Assembly (NCBI RefSeq): GCF_902497855.1
Contig: NZ_CABVHU010000006.1
Location: forward strand, 248,001-312,000
DNA from: Pseudomonas fluorescens
GTDB taxonomy: Bacteria > Pseudomonadota > Gammaproteobacteria > Pseudomonadales > Pseudomonadaceae
Length of the DNA: 64,000 nt
Direction: 5' to 3'
Part shown: positions 26,096 to 35,069 of the stretch, one piece after another
Layout: each line of letters starts with the position of its first letter
How positions within the stretch are numbered: position 1 is the first letter of the stretch
Notes under the pieces: generated by a model
The model's database searches: none
Seen by the model: only the letters and a program-made list of their open reading frames with translations
What the model was told of the DNA's origin: nothing
Program-made: the position numbers and the translations under genes

Positions 26096-27525
26096 GCGCG
26101 CTGATCCGTAACGGCAATTTCATCGACGGCCAATGGTCCAGCGGTGGTGCAACGTATCCGGTGTTGAACCCGGCCAATGGCGAAGTGATCGCCGAGGTTC
26201 AAAAGGCCGGCGCCGAAGAAACCAACCTCGCCATCGCCGCTGCCAACCGTGCCTTGCCGGCCTGGCGCAAGCTGACCGCCAAGGAACGCAGCCAGCGCCT
26301 CAAGCGCTGGAGCGAGCTGATGCTGAGCAACCAGAAAGACCTGGCGACGTTGCTCAGCCGTGAACAAGGCAAACCGTTGGCCGAAGCCATGGGCGAAGTG
26401 GTGTACGCCGCCAGCTTTCTGGAGTGGTTCGCTGAAGAGGCCAAACGCGCTTACGGCGACGTGATCCCGAGCCACAAGGCTGACGCGCGGATCATCGTAG
26501 TCAAGGAAGCCATCGGCGTGGTCGCAGCGATCACCCCGTGGAACTTCCCATTGGCGATGGTCACCCGCAAGGTCGGCCCGGCGCTGGCGGCGGGTTGCAC
26601 GATGATCCTCAAACCATCGGAAGAAACCCCGCTGTCAGCCTTCGCGTTGGCGGTGCTGGCAGAGCAGGCGGGTATTCCGGCCGGTGTGTTCAACGTCGTA
26701 TCGGGTGACGCGGTGTCCATTGGCGGGGCGCTGCAAGCCTCCGGCATCGTGCGCAAACTGTCGTTCACTGGCTCGACCCTCACTGGCAAATTGTTGATGC
26801 GCCAAGCGGCAGACACGCTGAAAAAAGTCTCGCTGGAACTGGGCGGCAACGCGCCGTTCATTGTGTTCGACGACGCCGACCTGGACGCCGCCGTCAAAGG
26901 CGCGATGGCTTCGAAGTTCCGTAACACCGGGCAGACTTGCGTCTGCGTAAACCGCTTCTTCATTCAGGACGGCGTCTACGAAGCCTTCACCGGCAAACTC
27001 GCCGAAGCAGTCGCGGTGATGCGCGTCGGCAGTGCGCTGGACGGTGAAACCGAGCAAGGCCCACTGATCAACGCGGCCGCATTGGCCAAGGTTGAGCTGC
27101 ACGTCGGCGATGCCTTGGAGAAGGGCGCCTCGCTCCTGTGCGGCGGCCGTCGGCATGCGCTGGGCGGTACGTTCTACGAACCGACCATCCTCACAGAAGC
27201 CAACAGCGACATGCTGATCGCCCAGGATGAAACCTTCGGCCCGGTGGCTGCGTGCTTCCGCTTCAAGGACGAAGCCGAAGTCTTGCAACGGGCGAATGAC
27301 ACGCCGTACGGGCTGTCCGCGTACTTCTACAGCCGCGACATCGGCCGCGTCTGGCGCATGGCCGAAGGCCTGGAAGCCGGCATGGTCGGGATCAACGAAG
27401 GGATCATCTCCACCGAAGTCGCGCCGTTCGGCGGCATCAAGGAATCGGGCCTTGGCCGCGAAGGTTCCAAGTACGGTCTGGAAGACTACCTGGAAATCAA
27501 ATACCTGTTGATGGGTGGGCTCTAA
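26092..27525 (+). CDS. Aldehyde dehydrogenase, succinate-semialdehyde dehydrogenase-like
   Basis: 477 residues with Glu249 (SLELGGNAP) and Cys283 (NTGQTCVCVNR). The TPWNFPLAMVTRK and GQTCV context is that of the GabD/SSADH group of NAD(P)-dependent dehydrogenases. Translation is coupled to the aldo/keto reductase by a 4-base overlap. A small inverted repeat (GGGTGGGC with GCCCACCC, 27513-27537) spans the stop, then a REP pair follows. Probable role: oxidation of a short-chain semialdehyde in the pathway of the Fae operon. Confidence 0.9.
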   Translation: MSALIRNGNFIDGQWSSGGATYPVLNPANGEVIAEVQKAGAEETNLAIAAANRALPAWRKLTAKERSQRLKRWSELMLSNQKDLATLLSREQGKPLAEAMGEVVYAASFLEWFAEEAKRAYGDVIPSHKADARIIVVKEAIGVVAAITPWNFPLAMVTRKVGPALAAGCTMILKPSEETPLSAFALAVLAEQAGIPAGVFNVVSGDAVSIGGALQASGIVRKLSFTGSTLTGKLLMRQAADTLKKVSLELGGNAPFIVFDDADLDAAVKGAMASKFRNTGQTCVCVNRFFIQDGVYEAFTGKLAEAVAVMRVGSALDGETEQGPLINAAALAKVELHVGDALEKGASLLCGGRRHALGGTFYEPTILTEANSDMLIAQDETFGPVAACFRFKDEAEVLQRANDTPYGLSAYFYSRDIGRVWRMAEGLEAGMVGINEGIISTEVAPFGGIKESGLGREGSKYGLEDYLEIKYLLMGGL

Positions 27526-27540
27526 GCCTGCCCACCCCCT

Positions 27541-27630
27541 GTAGGAGCGAGGCTTGCCCGCGAAGGCTGAGTGTCAGTTGGCATTGATGTCGCCTGACAC
27601 TCAGCCTTCGCGGGCAAGCCTCGCTTCTAC
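27541..27630. repeat. REP pair (BIME-like inverted repeat)
   Basis: Two 37-base arms (27541-27577 and 27594-27630) complementary with one mismatch, loop 16 bases, containing the fluorescens-type REP core GCGAGGCTTGCCCGCGAAGG. It may act as a transcript stabiliser or terminator between the ALDH and MFS genes. Confidence 0.85.
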
Positions 27631-27685
27631 AGGGATAGCGCTATCGGTTTCATTTCTCCGTCAATAACAACAACTGGAGACGAAC

Positions 27686-29050
27686 ATGTCCGCTCAATCG
27701 ATAAAGATCGATGACCTGCCCATCGGGCGCTTCCATCTCAAAATCGCCGGGCTCACCTTCGGCGCACATTTCACCGACGGCTACATCCTTGGCCTGATCG
27801 GTATCGCCTTCACACTGCTCAGTCCGCAGATGCACCTCGATGCGTCCTGGCAGGGACTGATCGGTGCTTCGGCGTTGATTGGCTTGTTCCTCGGCAGCCT
27901 GTTCTTCGGCTGGATCTCCGACAAAGTCGGCCGACAAAAAATTTTCCTGGTCAGTTTTGTCCTGATCACCATTGCCTCGGTGATGCAGTTCTACGCCGAA
28001 ACCGCGCTGCAATTGTTCCTCTGCCGGGTGCTGATCGGCATCGGCTTGGGCGGCGACTTCAGCGTCGGTCACGCGATGCTCGCCGAGTTTTCGCCGAAGA
28101 AACATCGCGGCGTGCTGCTCGGTTCGTTCAGCGTGATCTGGACCTTCGGCTACGTCGCCGCGACCTTCGTCGGCACCGCGATGCTCAACCTCGGTGACGA
28201 CGCCTGGCGCTGGATGCTGGCCTCGTCGGCGATCCCCGCAGCGTTGATTTTGATTGCGCGGATCGGCACACCCGAGTCACCCCGTTGGTTGGTGAATCAA
28301 GGGCGGATCGCCGAAGCACGGGCCGTCGTCAAGAAACACCTGGGCGACAACGTTGAGCTGGACGAAACCCAGTCCACCGAAACCCGTTCCGGCTACGCGG
28401 TGCTGTTCAGTCCTGAATATCGCAAGCGCACGGCGTTCAACTGCCTGTTCTTCGTTTGCATCGTGATGCCGTACTTTGCGATCTACACCTTCCTACCGTC
28501 TATCCTGCAGAAAATGGGCTTGGCCGAGGGCTTTGGCACCGAACTGATGCTGAACATGCTGCTGATCTTCGGGGCGTTGATCGGGATCTGGTGCACGTTG
28601 AAATTCTCGCGCCGGGGCTTCCTGATCAACTCGTTCATCATCCTCGCCGTAGCGTTGTTTCTGTTGGCGGCGTTGCCGGGCAGCGCGGCGTTTCTGATGG
28701 TACTGGTGTTCGGCGTGTTTACGCTGGTGTTGTCGGCGGTGAGCAATCTGGTCGGCGTGTTCCCGGCCGAAAGCTTCCCGACCGAAGTGCGGGCCAGCGG
28801 CATTGGCCTTGCTACAGCGGTGAGCCGTTTGGGCTCGGCGGTCAGCACCTTCCTGTTGCCGGTGAGCGTAGCGGGGATCGGCTTGAGCCCGACCATGGGC
28901 ATCCTGGCGGCGATTCTAGCGTTGGGCGCGATCATTTCCTGGGCCTGGGCGCCGGAAACCAAATCCCTGACGCTGAGCCAGGCGTGCAAGGCGCAGAGTC
29001 CGGTGGAGAGCGGGGCGCCGGGGACCGCCAAAGTCCCGACCCCAATCTAA
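27686..29050 (+). CDS. MFS transporter, sugar/acid:proton symporter type
   Basis: 454 residues with 12 hydrophobic segments. Signature loop GWISDKVGRQKIF between helices 2 and 3 and the GDFSVGHAMLAEFSPKKHRG motif after helix 4 mark the sugar-porter/metabolite:H+ symporter branch. Probably the uptake system for the substrate of the Fae/aldo-keto reductase/ALDH operon, from which it is separated only by a REP pair. Confidence 0.88.
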   Translation: MSAQSIKIDDLPIGRFHLKIAGLTFGAHFTDGYILGLIGIAFTLLSPQMHLDASWQGLIGASALIGLFLGSLFFGWISDKVGRQKIFLVSFVLITIASVMQFYAETALQLFLCRVLIGIGLGGDFSVGHAMLAEFSPKKHRGVLLGSFSVIWTFGYVAATFVGTAMLNLGDDAWRWMLASSAIPAALILIARIGTPESPRWLVNQGRIAEARAVVKKHLGDNVELDETQSTETRSGYAVLFSPEYRKRTAFNCLFFVCIVMPYFAIYTFLPSILQKMGLAEGFGTELMLNMLLIFGALIGIWCTLKFSRRGFLINSFIILAVALFLLAALPGSAAFLMVLVFGVFTLVLSAVSNLVGVFPAESFPTEVRASGIGLATAVSRLGSAVSTFLLPVSVAGIGLSPTMGILAAILALGAIISWAWAPETKSLTLSQACKAQSPVESGAPGTAKVPTPI

Positions 29051-29065
29051 AGCACTGCTACAAAA

Positions 29066-29161
29066 CCCTGTGGGAGCGAGCCTGCTCGCGATGAGGTCAC
29101 CACATTCAACATGGATGTTGACTGATACTCCGCTATCGCGAGCAGACTCGCTCCCACAGGG
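29066..29161. repeat. REP pair (GGGAGCGAGC type)
   Basis: Arms 29066-29092 and 29135-29161 (27 bases, one mismatch) with the core TGGGAGCGAGCCTGCTCGCG. It lies between convergent genes, so it may serve as a shared transcript end. Confidence 0.85.
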
Positions 29162-29172
29162 AACATGGTGTT

Positions 29173-30048
29173 TCAGGGATTACTGACTAACCCCAACCAC
29201 TGCGTAAACAACTGCACTTTCGACAACCCTTGCTTGTCATTCGCCACATTCAGCCAATACCCGTAAGGCCCAACCACCTCCACCTGAGTGATCGGCAGCA
29301 GGCTGCCATTGGCCAGTTCCTTTTCAATCATCTGCCGATCAATCACCGCCAACCCACCACCGGCCAACGCCGTGTGAATCACCTGGTCGAGCGTGCTGAA
29401 TTCCAGCCCTTGCCCGGCATCGACATCCTCACGCCCCATGGCCGCCAACCAGTTTTCCCAGACCTTCAAGCGCTTGCCGTCGTGCAGGATGTGCAGCAGC
29501 GGAAACTGCCGCAGATCCGGCGGTTGGCCGTTGACGAACAACTCCGGGCTGGCCACCGCCATGTGCCGTTCCATCACCAGCAATTGGCTGCTGCAATGGC
29601 TGGCGGCTTCGAGGCCGAAGCGGATGTGGCAGTCGATTTCCGCGAGGCTGTCGTGGCCGCTCTGGTGGGTCACGCTGAGGCTGATGTCCGGGTAGCGTTG
29701 GCAGAACGCGCGCAAGTGTGCCGACAACCAGCGTGTGGCCCAGGTCGGCGGCGCGACGATGCGCAGGCGTTGGCGCAGGTTGGGCACGCGCACCGCTTGC
29801 AGCGCACGTTCGACGTGGTCGAAGGCGTCGCTCAATTGCGGGGAAAGGGCGAGGCCGGTTTCGGTTAACGACAGGCCTTGCGGCGTGCGGATAAACAGCG
29901 CCACACCGAGGTAATCTTCGAGCTGCTTGATCTGACGGCTGACCGCGCCTTGAGTGACGTTCAACCCCAAAGCCGCCTGGCTGAAACTGCGATGCCGCGC
30001 GACTTCTTCAAAGACGCGCAGCATGTTGAGCGAGGGCAGTTGACGCAT
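29173..30048 (-). CDS. LysR-family regulator, GcvA-like
   Basis: 291 residues from the ATG at 30048 (MRQLPSLNMLRVFEEVARHRSF), with GGAG upstream; a GTG start at 30066 is less likely. The N-terminal helix-turn-helix is AALGLNVTQGAVSRQIKQLEDYLG, in the GcvA style, followed by a substrate-binding domain. It is convergent with the Fae/MFS operon and is a reasonable candidate regulator of it, though it could also act on the porin/ABC genes to the right. Confidence 0.9.
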   Translation of the reverse strand: MRQLPSLNMLRVFEEVARHRSFSQAALGLNVTQGAVSRQIKQLEDYLGVALFIRTPQGLSLTETGLALSPQLSDAFDHVERALQAVRVPNLRQRLRIVAPPTWATRWLSAHLRAFCQRYPDISLSVTHQSGHDSLAEIDCHIRFGLEAASHCSSQLLVMERHMAVASPELFVNGQPPDLRQFPLLHILHDGKRLKVWENWLAAMGREDVDAGQGLEFSTLDQVIHTALAGGGLAVIDRQMIEKELANGSLLPITQVEVVGPYGYWLNVANDKQGLSKVQLFTQWLGLVSNP

Positions 30049-30179
30049 TAAAGGGTGACTCCACACCTGACGCCAACGCAGTGAAGCGTGGGGCAGGTTT
30101 ATTGTTTTTGGTGAATATTCTGTAGGGCGTATCTGACTCCTGTGTGAGGGGCAGATGCAAGCGGAGTTTGGGCAAAAGT

Positions 30180-30261
30180 CTTCGCGGGCAAGCCTCGCTC
30201 CTACGGGTTGTGCGATGGATGCGCCACCTCAAATCCGTAGGAGCGAGGCTTGCCCGCGAAG
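30180..30261. repeat. REP pair (perfect 27-bp inverted repeat)
   Basis: Arms 30180-30206 and 30235-30261 are perfectly complementary and share the core with the 27541 repeat. It lies between the GcvA-like gene and the 3' end of the porin gene. Confidence 0.85.
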
Positions 30262-30290
30262 GCTGCCTTAAGAACGTTAAATAACCAGGA

Positions 30291-31478
30291 TCAGAAGTAG
30301 TACCCAATGTTCATGTACAGCTGATTCTCCCACTGGTTACTCCCCCCAGCCCCCAAGCTCTGGGTGTAGCTGCTGCCACCGATGTACGGATCGTTCTTGC
30401 CATACAACCATTCGGTCGCGATCCACAGTTTGCTGACCGAGAACGAGGTGCCGAAGATCGTCCGTTGCGAGGTCTTGAAGTCGTCGGCGGATTTGTCGAA
30501 GGCGCTGTAGTTGGCATACAGCTTCACGCCACTGATCTGATCGAACAGGTACTTGCCGCCGACGTCGTAGCTAAGATCCGCCACGTACAAGTTGCCGCGA
30601 CTGGCGACGTTGAACGTACCGTCATAACCGCCCAGCGTCACCAGTTCATCTCTGCCGGGGTTGCGCGGCGACATCTGTTGCCGCGCCGCTTGCAGTTGCA
30701 CGCCCCACGGGCCGTTTTTGCCAAGGTAGTGCACGGCCACGGCGTTACGGCGGCCATCGTTGTTGGTGTCCTTGTTCTCCAGGGTCGAGGTCAGGCCGGA
30801 GATCCCGACTTCGGATTTCCACGGTCCCAGGTCCAGGGCTTTGGCCACCCGCAGCACCACGGTGTTGCGCTCCTGGTTGGCGCTGCCGTCGGCCACGTAG
30901 CCGTCGGCCTCGGACACCACGCTGGAGTAGGTCACGCCGTTGCTGGTGCCTTTGCCTTGCCACGCCGGGCGCAGGTAGTAACCGGCCTGGATATTCCAGT
31001 CACCGCTTTGCTGGATGTACTTGGCGCCGACCTGTTGCACATCTTCCAGGCCGATGACGTTGCCCAGGGTTTCGTAGAAGGTGCTGCCGAAGTACGGCTG
31101 CAAGCCGAACGGTATCGTGTTCAGGCCCACCTGCACTTGCTGGTCGGGGTTGAAACTGTAACCGACCCAGGCGAACTTGGCGAACTGGATATCGCCGTAG
31201 TTCTTGGTGTACTGGTAAGGATAGGAGCGTCCGTAGAAACGGTATTGGGCCTCACCGATCCAACTGTCGGAGTTGTACTTGGCGCTGAGGAACACCGTGT
31301 CCAGGCCAAATTTCTGGATGTCGCGATCCGGGTCATAGTCCCAGCGCGCCCGAATGGCGCCGCCGAGGTCGAGGTTGTCGGTGACCTGCACCGCCATGGC
31401 CGGCGCCGCGAAAGCGCCGAGCAATGGAATGAGAACGATGGAACGGACCGCAATCGGGGTGGTTGTGCGCACAGTCAT
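30291..31478 (-). CDS. Outer-membrane porin, beta-barrel
   Basis: 395 residues with a signal peptide (hydrophobic SIVLIPLLGAF, cut after PAMA) and alternating beta strands ending in a C-terminal Phe (LYMNIGYYF), the signal for outer-membrane insertion. It looks like the OprO/P-like or poorly described porin families and is not OprD or OprB. It lies at the end of the ABC-importer cluster on the same strand, 80 bases after the ATPase gene, and probably delivers the ABC substrate through the outer membrane. Confidence 0.8.
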   Translation of the reverse strand: MTVRTTTPIAVRSIVLIPLLGAFAAPAMAVQVTDNLDLGGAIRARWDYDPDRDIQKFGLDTVFLSAKYNSDSWIGEAQYRFYGRSYPYQYTKNYGDIQFAKFAWVGYSFNPDQQVQVGLNTIPFGLQPYFGSTFYETLGNVIGLEDVQQVGAKYIQQSGDWNIQAGYYLRPAWQGKGTSNGVTYSSVVSEADGYVADGSANQERNTVVLRVAKALDLGPWKSEVGISGLTSTLENKDTNNDGRRNAVAVHYLGKNGPWGVQLQAARQQMSPRNPGRDELVTLGGYDGTFNVASRGNLYVADLSYDVGGKYLFDQISGVKLYANYSAFDKSADDFKTSQRTIFGTSFSVSKLWIATEWLYGKNDPYIGGSSYTQSLGAGGSNQWENQLYMNIGYYF

Positions 31479-31558
31479 ACTCCTGATTTTTTAGTTATCG
31501 TTGGCAACAGCAGCCCATGCCGCAACGAACGCTGCGACCTGGGGAAAGGGTTACGAAG

Positions 31559-33205
31559 TCAGTTGGCTTGCGGTCGAATCAGCCTCAGTACGGGTTCGGC
31601 GACAGGCGCCACCGGGATCGCCGTAGCGCCGGGTGCCGCCGCCAGCAAGGTCTGGGTGTAGGTGTTTTGCGGTCGCAAGAGCACCTGTTCCGCCGTGCCG
31701 TATTCCACCATTTCGCCCTGGCGCATCACCGCGATGTAGTCGCTGATCTGCGCCGCCACGCGCAGGTCGTGGGTGATGAACAAAATGCTCAGGTTCAGGC
31801 GCTGTTGCAGCTCGGCGAGCAGCTCCAGTACCTGTTTCTGCACCGAGACATCGAGCGCCGAGACGCTTTCATCGGCGATCAGCACTTCCGGGCGCATCGC
31901 CAGGGCCCGGGCGATGCCGATGCGTTGGCGCTGGCCACCGGAGAATTGCCGAGGCTTGCGTTTGAGGGCGTCACGCTTGAGCCCGACCTGTTCCAGCAAA
32001 TCGCCAGCCTCGGTCCACGCATCCTTGGCCGACAACCCGCGCAATTGCGCCGCGCGAGCGATGATGTCACCGACCCGATGGCGTGGATTGAGCGAGCCGT
32101 ACGGGTCCTGGAAAATCATCTGGATCCGCCGCCGACTGGCCGCCAGCGCCGAGCCGCGCAGCGCCAGGAAGTCCGTGTCACCCACCCAGACATGACCGCT
32201 GTCGCTTTCCACCAGCCGAATCGCGGCTTTAACCAGCGTGCTTTTACCCGAGCCGGATTCACCAACAATCGCCAGGGTCTTGCCCCGTGGCAGTTGCAGC
32301 GAGACATCCTTGAGCGCCGGGACCAAACGGCCACCGACGTTGTAGGTTTTGGTCAGGTGCTCGATGCGCAGCGCTAACTCACCGTCGGCGCACGGTGCGT
32401 GCAACTCGGGATGCAGTGCCGGCACGGCCGCGATCAACTTGCGGGTGTACGGGTGTTTCGGAGCGTTGAGCACTTGATCCCGCTCACCGATTTCCACCAG
32501 CACACCACCTTCCATTACCGCAATGCGGTCGGCGATTTCCGCCACCACGCCGAAGTCGTGGGTGATGAACAGAATGCCGTGCTGGCCGCGCCCGCGCAGG
32601 TCACGCACCAGTTTCAGTACCTGAGCCTGAGTGGTCACATCCAGCGCCGTGGTCGGTTCGTCGGCGATCAGCAAATCCGGGTTCATCGCCAGCGCCATGG
32701 CAATCACCACCCGTTGGCATTGGCCGCCGGAGAGTTGATGCGGGAAGCTGTTGGCGATCCGGGGCGGGTCGGGCAATTGGGTCGAGTCGAGCAGGGCCAG
32801 CATGCGTTCGCGACGTTCGGCGGCGGGCATCGTTGGTGCGTGAATATCGAAGATTTCTTCAACCTGCTGACCAATGCGAATCGCCGGGTTCAGCGCCGCC
32901 ATCGGCTCCTGGAAAATCATCGCGATGCGGTTGCCGCGCAGTTTGCGCAGCGAATGTTCGTCCATGCGGCAGATGTCGTCGCCGAGGAAGTCGATCACGC
33001 CTTCGCTATGGCGCAGGCCCTTGGCGTAATCGCCCATGATCGCCGCCGAGAGCACTGATTTACCGGAGCCGGACTCGCCGATCACACAGAGGATTTCGCC
33101 CTTGCGCACGTCGAGGCTGATGCCTTTGACCGCGTGGCTGCGATCGGCACCGGCGGGCAGTTCGATGGAGAGGTTCTCCACCCTTAATACTTGTTGTTGG
33201 CTCAT
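31559..33205 (-). CDS. Peptide/nickel-type ABC importer, fused double ATPase
   Basis: 548 residues holding two complete ATP-binding domains, as if DppD and DppF were fused. Each has a Walker A GESGSGKS (about residues 40 and 320), a signature ([18 protein letters not shown]) and a Walker B ending [12 protein letters not shown] or [12 protein letters not shown]. The second has Ser for Pro after DE. The start at 33205 has AAGGAG 6 bases upstream; the open frame upstream overlaps the permease and is not used. It powers the importer made by the next two permeases and the binding protein. Confidence 0.93.
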   Translation of the reverse strand: MSQQQVLRVENLSIELPAGADRSHAVKGISLDVRKGEILCVIGESGSGKSVLSAAIMGDYAKGLRHSEGVIDFLGDDICRMDEHSLRKLRGNRIAMIFQEPMAALNPAIRIGQQVEEIFDIHAPTMPAAERRERMLALLDSTQLPDPPRIANSFPHQLSGGQCQRVVIAMALAMNPDLLIADEPTTALDVTTQAQVLKLVRDLRGRGQHGILFITHDFGVVAEIADRIAVMEGGVLVEIGERDQVLNAPKHPYTRKLIAAVPALHPELHAPCADGELALRIEHLTKTYNVGGRLVPALKDVSLQLPRGKTLAIVGESGSGKSTLVKAAIRLVESDSGHVWVGDTDFLALRGSALAASRRRIQMIFQDPYGSLNPRHRVGDIIARAAQLRGLSAKDAWTEAGDLLEQVGLKRDALKRKPRQFSGGQRQRIGIARALAMRPEVLIADESVSALDVSVQKQVLELLAELQQRLNLSILFITHDLRVAAQISDYIAVMRQGEMVEYGTAEQVLLRPQNTYTQTLLAAAPGATAIPVAPVAEPVLRLIRPQAN

Positions 33206-33207
33206 GC

Positions 33208-34044
33208 TCAACTCCTTGTGCCTTTCTGGGCGTGTTCGTCCAGACCGTCCGCCAACAGGCTCAGGCCCAGCATCAGGGTGGAGATGGCAATGCACGGGAA
33301 GATCACCAGGTGCGGGAAGGCGATGGCCATGCTGCGGCCTTCGTTGATCATGCCGCCCCAGTCCGGAGTCGGCGGTGGCAGGCCGAGGCCAAGGAAGCCG
33401 AGGGCGCCGATCATGATCGCGGTGTAGCCGATGCGCAGGCAGAAGTCGACGATCAGCGGGCCGCCACAATTGGGCAGGATTTCCACCAGCATGATGCGCA
33501 GCGACCCTTCACCCTGGGTAATGGCGCTGAGCACGTAATCCCGGGAACGGATGTCGATGGTCAGCGCGCGCATGATCCGGAAAATCGCCGGGGCGCTGGT
33601 GAAGGTCACCGCAATCAGGATATTCAACGCCGAAGCGCCGAGGGCGATGATGATCACGATGTACAACACCAGCACCGGGAACGACAGCACGGTGTCGGCG
33701 ATATAGGACAGCAGCGCATCGACCCAGCCATTGAAGTAACCGGCGCAGAGGCCCATGGCGATGCCGACGGCGAATGCGGTCAGCGTCGCCAAAATCGACC
33801 AGAACAACACGGTCCGCGTGCCCCAGATCAGTCGCGAGAGAATGTCCCGGCCAATCATGTCGGTGCCGAGCAGGAAGCGTAGGCCGTCGGCATCCGGCGT
33901 CATCGGTGTCAGCAGCGGGGTGAAGCTTTCCAGTGGATCGTGGGGCGCCAGCCATGGCGCGAACAGCGCCATCAGCACCCAGCCGCCGACGAGCAGCAAA
34001 CCGAGCAACGCCAAGGGATGTTTGAACGCTTTGAGGAAGTTCAT
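33208..34044 (-). CDS. ABC importer permease, DppC-like
   Basis: 278 residues with an N-terminal helix (ALLGLLLVGGWVLMALFAPWLAPHDP), the DppC-type GTDMIGRDILSRLIWG motif and the permease EAA loop (DYVLSAITQGEGSLRIMLVEILPN). The start at 34044 has GGAGG 6 bases upstream and overlaps the previous permease by 4 bases. The stop is 2 bases before the ATPase ATG. Confidence 0.93.
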   Translation of the reverse strand: MNFLKAFKHPLALLGLLLVGGWVLMALFAPWLAPHDPLESFTPLLTPMTPDADGLRFLLGTDMIGRDILSRLIWGTRTVLFWSILATLTAFAVGIAMGLCAGYFNGWVDALLSYIADTVLSFPVLVLYIVIIIALGASALNILIAVTFTSAPAIFRIMRALTIDIRSRDYVLSAITQGEGSLRIMLVEILPNCGGPLIVDFCLRIGYTAIMIGALGFLGLGLPPPTPDWGGMINEGRSMAIAFPHLVIFPCIAISTLMLGLSLLADGLDEHAQKGTRS

Positions 34045-34994
34045 TGGCCACCTCCGCCAAGACTGCGCAAGGTGATGCGCGGGTTGAGCCAGGTGTAGGC
34101 CAGGTCCGAGAAAATTTTGGTCGCGCCGACGACAATGCCGCTGATCATCGCGCAAGCTTCGATCAGGTAGACGTCATGGTTCAGCGACGCGGTGTACAGC
34201 AGCGAGCCGAAGCCTTTGTAGGCGAAGAACACCTCGACCACGATCACGTTCGACAGCAGCCATGGGATGTACAACATGATCACGGTGATCGGTGCGATCA
34301 GCACGTTGCGCAGCGCATGGCGCAGCACGATCCGTGAAGTCGACGCGCCTTTGAGGCGCGCGGTGCGGATGTACGGCGCCTGCATCACTTCGACCATCGA
34401 GGCGCGGGTGATCCGCGCCAGATAACCGATGCCGAACAGGCACAGCACCATCAGCGGCAACGCCAGTTCCACCGGGTTGAAGCCGTCACTCATGCTGCTC
34501 ACGCCTGGCAGCCAGTTGAGCCAGAACACGAAGATCGCCGAGACAAACACCGCACTGGCGAAGTCCGGAATCGAGGTGGTGACAATCGACAGAAACGACA
34601 CCAGCCGATCCACCGCCGAGCCCTGGCGAATCCCGGCCAGGATGCCGAGGGTCAACGCCACCGGCACCATCACCGCCAACGCCAGGCCCGCAAGGATCAA
34701 CGTTTGCCCGAGGTTCGGCAGCAGCAGGTCAATCACCGGCTCACGAAAGTGCACCGAGGTGCCCCAGTCGCCGCTGAGGAAATCCTTCAGCCACACCAGG
34801 TAGCGCCAGACAAAAGGTTGGTTGTAACCGTGTTCCACCAGCCACGCGGCGCGTTGGTCGGCGGCGGAGTAGGGGCCGAGGACGTTGATCGCGACGTCCT
34901 CGATGTTCAGTTCCAGGGCCAGGAACACGATCACCGACACCGACAGCAACGTTGCCGCCAGCGCCAATAACTTGCGCAATAGAAATTCAGCCAT
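34041..34994 (-). CDS. ABC importer permease, DppB-like
   Basis: 317 residues, DppB-type permease: first helix at the N-terminus, a periplasmic part with YLVWLKDFLSGDWGTS, the TLILAGLALAVMVPVALTLG helix and the EAA loop (YIRTARLKGASTSRIVLRHA). Forms the transport channel with the DppC-like subunit. It follows the binding-protein gene after 75 bases. Confidence 0.93.
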   Translation of the reverse strand: MAEFLLRKLLALAATLLSVSVIVFLALELNIEDVAINVLGPYSAADQRAAWLVEHGYNQPFVWRYLVWLKDFLSGDWGTSVHFREPVIDLLLPNLGQTLILAGLALAVMVPVALTLGILAGIRQGSAVDRLVSFLSIVTTSIPDFASAVFVSAIFVFWLNWLPGVSSMSDGFNPVELALPLMVLCLFGIGYLARITRASMVEVMQAPYIRTARLKGASTSRIVLRHALRNVLIAPITVIMLYIPWLLSNVIVVEVFFAYKGFGSLLYTASLNHDVYLIEACAMISGIVVGATKIFSDLAYTWLNPRITLRSLGGGGQ

Positions 34995-35069
34995 GCTCGC
35001 ACGCTCCGGCTAATCAAGGGATGGCGGCCCGCCGCACCGGGGTGGGCGGGCTCGTGGGCGGCGCTTGAA

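Noticed and set aside
30465..31661. Long open frame on the + strand opposite the porin gene
   Set aside because: It mirrors the GC-rich third-position pattern of the real minus-strand gene, shows no domain, no signal peptide and no ribosome site.
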